A program made the position numbers and the translations under genes. This document shows, one piece after another, positions 29,313 through 31,215 of a stretch of DNA of 31,215 nt (positions are counted from its first letter, which is position 1; the number at the start of each line of letters is the position of its first letter). The DNA is taken from contig JASBSH010000294.1 of NCBI GenBank assembly GCA_030149025.1, positions 1-31,215 on the forward strand, read 5' to 3'. Origin of the DNA: Actinomycetales bacterium. GTDB lineage: Bacteria > Actinomycetota > Actinomycetes > Actinomycetales > BWSM-131. The notes beneath the pieces are model-generated. The model made no database searches. It saw nothing but the letters and a program-made list of their open reading frames with translations, and had not been told where the DNA came from.

Positions 29313-30416
29313 TCAGTTGGGGGCGTTCTGGGCGCCGCGGACGTTGACACCCGAGCTGCTCGGTTCCGCGCAGCGCGCGTTCGTGTTGAGCGGCGGCAGC
29401 CCGGACGTGACGTTCGGGTCGGTCTGCTTCGTGCCCTCGTAGCCGCGCCGGCACGACGGCGGGTCGTCCGCGTTGAGGACGAGACCGAAGTGGGCGGTCC
29501 CGTCACCGGGGACGACGGTGTAGCCGCCGGTGACGACGTCGGGATAGGTGATGAGCATCTGCTCGACGCCATCCAGGCGGGTGACGGTGACCTGACCGAC
29601 CGTGAGCAGGTTCGCCAGCAGCCCGGCGATCGCCGGCCGGTTGTCACGCAGCAGCGTCTCCACCTCGCGGGAGGCGAGCACCCCGCGATCGAGGACGGCG
29701 CGCAGGTCGCCGTCCGAGGTCACGAGCGTGTCGGACAGGTCGGCGAGGTCGGCGGCGAAGGAGGAGATGGCCGGGCCGGTGTCACGTTGCGTGTCCAGCA
29801 CGATCCGGCCGTCCTCGATGAGCTTGATCGTCTCGGGCAGGGCGTCGGTGGCCGCGGTCGTCAGCGCGTCGCCGGCGTCCAGCAGCCGCTGCAGGTCCCC
29901 TCCCCCGTCGGCGAACCACTTGCCCAGCTCGTCGACCACGGTCACCAGGTCCTGGCGGTCGACGGACCGGACCAGCCGGTCGGCGTCCAGCAGCAGCTTC
30001 TCCGTCGCCACCGGGGTGCGTGTCCGCTCCCGGGGGATGGTCGCGCCGGCCTTGAGGTACGGGCCGGCGGACGACGCGGGCTGCAGGTCGAGGTACTGCT
30101 CCCCGACGGCGGACCGGTTCTCCACGACGACGCGCGTGTCCACGGGGACCTGCGTGTCGCCGTCCAGCCGGAGGTCGGCGAGCACACCGTCAGCCGACAG
30201 CCGCAGCGCCTGGACCCGCCCGACGGTGACGCCGCGGTAGGTGACCTCGGCGCCCTGGAAGATCCCGCCGGACTCGGCCAGGTCGACGGTGACGAGGTAG
30301 GAGGACCCGAAGAGCCGGTCCCCCAGCCCGACATAGCGAGCGCTGACGTACGAGACGCCGGCCATCGTGATCAGGACGAACACCAGCAGCTGCAGGTACG
30401 TGGCGCGGCGGATCAT
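29313..30416 (-). CDS. MCE family protein, MceF-like
   Basis: MCE proteins form hexameric tunnels that carry lipids or sterols across the cell envelope, powered by a YrbE permease and the Mkl/MceG ATPase (not in the window). The 367-residue product has an N-terminal membrane helix (about 8-27), the MCE domain at about 38-115 (GGIFQGAEVTYRGVTVGRV, NRSAVGEQYLDLQP), a long helical region with repeated DL and TL patterns, and a polar C-terminus with two cysteines. ATG 30416 overlaps the upstream stop by 4 bp. MceF is assigned because it is the last MCE gene before the associated proteins. Confidence 0.88.
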   Translation of the reverse strand: MIRRATYLQLLVFVLITMAGVSYVSARYVGLGDRLFGSSYLVTVDLAESGGIFQGAEVTYRGVTVGRVQALRLSADGVLADLRLDGDTQVPVDTRVVVENRSAVGEQYLDLQPASSAGPYLKAGATIPRERTRTPVATEKLLLDADRLVRSVDRQDLVTVVDELGKWFADGGGDLQRLLDAGDALTTAATDALPETIKLIEDGRIVLDTQRDTGPAISSFAADLADLSDTLVTSDGDLRAVLDRGVLASREVETLLRDNRPAIAGLLANLLTVGQVTVTRLDGVEQMLITYPDVVTGGYTVVPGDGTAHFGLVLNADDPPSCRRGYEGTKQTDPNVTSGLPPLNTNARCAEPSSSGVNVRGAQNAPN

Positions 30417-31215
30417 CGCAGGGCTCCCGGGAGCAGCAGGTCGACCAGGCCCCTGCCGTCGGAACCGCTGTCAGCACCGTCACCGGCCCTGCCGTCGGTG
30501 CCCTGACGCGGGGCGCACTCGACGGGGAGGTTCGCACCCGGCGCCAGCCGCGTCGGGCAGACGTCGGGCAGCGGTGGCAGCCCGGGCACCGGCGGCAGGT
30601 CCGGCACCGAAGGGAGCCTCGGCGGCACCGGGGTCGGCCGGCCGGGGCCGGTGGGCCGGGGTCCGGGCTCGGGCGGCAGGAGGGTGCGCAGCGCGCGAAG
30701 GTCGCCGTCGAGGGTGATGCGCAGGTTGGTGTAGTCGCCGCGGACGGCGTCGGCCGCGCCGTCGTGGAACGGGTAGGTGAACAGCAGCTCCAGCGACTTG
30801 GGCAATGCGTCGCCGGCCTCGTTCAGCCGCGTCAGAACCGGTTGCAGCGCCTCGAGGTTCGCGACCGTGTCCTGCTGCGACGCGTCGATGACACGGGTGG
30901 CGACGACGCCCAGGTCGGACAGGGCGGTCAGCATCGTCGTGAGCTGCTTGCGGCTGTCCTCGAGCGCCGCGAGACCGGCCGGCATCCCGTCGAGGACGGT
31001 CGCCACGTCCTTCTTCTGCGCGGCGAGCCTGGCGCTCAGCCGGTCCAGCCCGTCGAGGGCTCGCACGATCTGCGACCTCTGCTCGTCGAGGCCGCCGACG
31101 AACGTGTCCAGCTCGCGGAGCAGGCCCTTGACGTCCGACTCCCGGCCCTGCAGGGCATTGTTGAGCTCGCGGTTGATCACCTGCAGCTGCGCGACGCCGC
31201 CGCCGTTCAGCAGCA
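30413..31215 (-). CDS. MCE family protein, MceE-like, N-terminus outside the window
   Basis: The frame is open to the window end; 266 residues are visible. Because of truncation the MCE domain and any lipobox are not seen. The visible part begins in the helical region (NGGGVAQLQVINRELNNAL, LDTFVGGLDEQ), continues with a pattern typical of MceE-type subunits (LLFTYPFHDGAADAVRGDYTNL), and ends in a tail with about 40 residues very rich in Pro and Leu (PSVPDLPPVPGLPPLP) and two cysteines. An internal GTG at 31180 is not a likely start. Assignment to MceE rests on order and style. Confidence 0.8.
   Translation of the reverse strand, partial: LLNGGGVAQLQVINRELNNALQGRESDVKGLLRELDTFVGGLDEQRSQIVRALDGLDRLSARLAAQKKDVATVLDGMPAGLAALEDSRKQLTTMLTALSDLGVVATRVIDASQQDTVANLEALQPVLTRLNEAGDALPKSLELLFTYPFHDGAADAVRGDYTNLRITLDGDLRALRTLLPPEPGPRPTGPGRPTPVPPRLPSVPDLPPVPGLPPLPDVCPTRLAPGANLPVECAPRQGTDGRAGDGADSGSDGRGLVDLLLPGALR

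Overview
This is a high-GC actinobacterial chromosome segment carrying the conserved transcription and translation super-cluster. Every gene I can support lies on the minus strand, so genes are transcribed from high to low coordinates. Protein style (short LID-less adenylate kinase, Arg-rich S5 N-terminus, an RpoB that starts 'LAASRTAS' from a TTG codon, GTG starts on many highly expressed genes) together with Mce lipid-import genes points to Actinomycetes. A Geodermatophilaceae-like organism is my best guess, from memory of protein style only and not proven.

Layout in transcription order: (1) 31215-28114, the 3' end of an mce operon: a truncated MceE-like gene, an MceF-like gene and two Mce-associated membrane proteins, with very short spacing or 4-bp overlaps. 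(2) 28113-27777, an intergenic region with a convincing promoter for rpoB. (3) rpoB and rpoC (27776-20321), closed by a 16-bp-stem hairpin. (4) A 407-bp gap with a good promoter and a long leader, then the str operon rpsL-rpsG-fusA-tuf (19913-15551), closed by a 13-bp-stem hairpin. (5) A 473-bp gap holding an 84-nt U-free rut-like stretch, a weak candidate promoter and a cluster of competing hairpins, then the S10 operon rpsJ-rplC-rplD-rplW-rplB-rpsS-rplV-rpsC-rplP-rpmC-rpsQ. (6) The spc operon rplN-rplX-rplE-rpsN-rpsH-rplF-rplR-rpsE-rpmD-rplO-secY-adk-map. (7) The alpha-type group infA-rpmJ-rpsM-rpsK-rpsD, with rpsD cut off by the window start.

Together the genes make the catalytic core of RNA polymerase, two elongation factors, IF-1, about half of the ribosomal proteins, the SecY translocon channel, the N-terminal methionine-removing enzyme and an adenylate kinase. 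The coding part is ordinary core genome.

The less ordinary material is in the leaders and protein tails. The best candidate for an undescribed element is the rpsJ leader, where one 9-nt segment can pair perfectly with either of two neighbours, like an attenuator switch. Others are the rut-like A/C-rich tract behind tuf, the long structured leader of rpsL, a repetitive acidic tail on ribosomal protein L4, two substitutions inside the rifampicin pocket of RpoB, and the placement of an mce operon immediately before rpoBC. I found no tRNA, rRNA, CRISPR array, insertion sequence or plus-strand gene.
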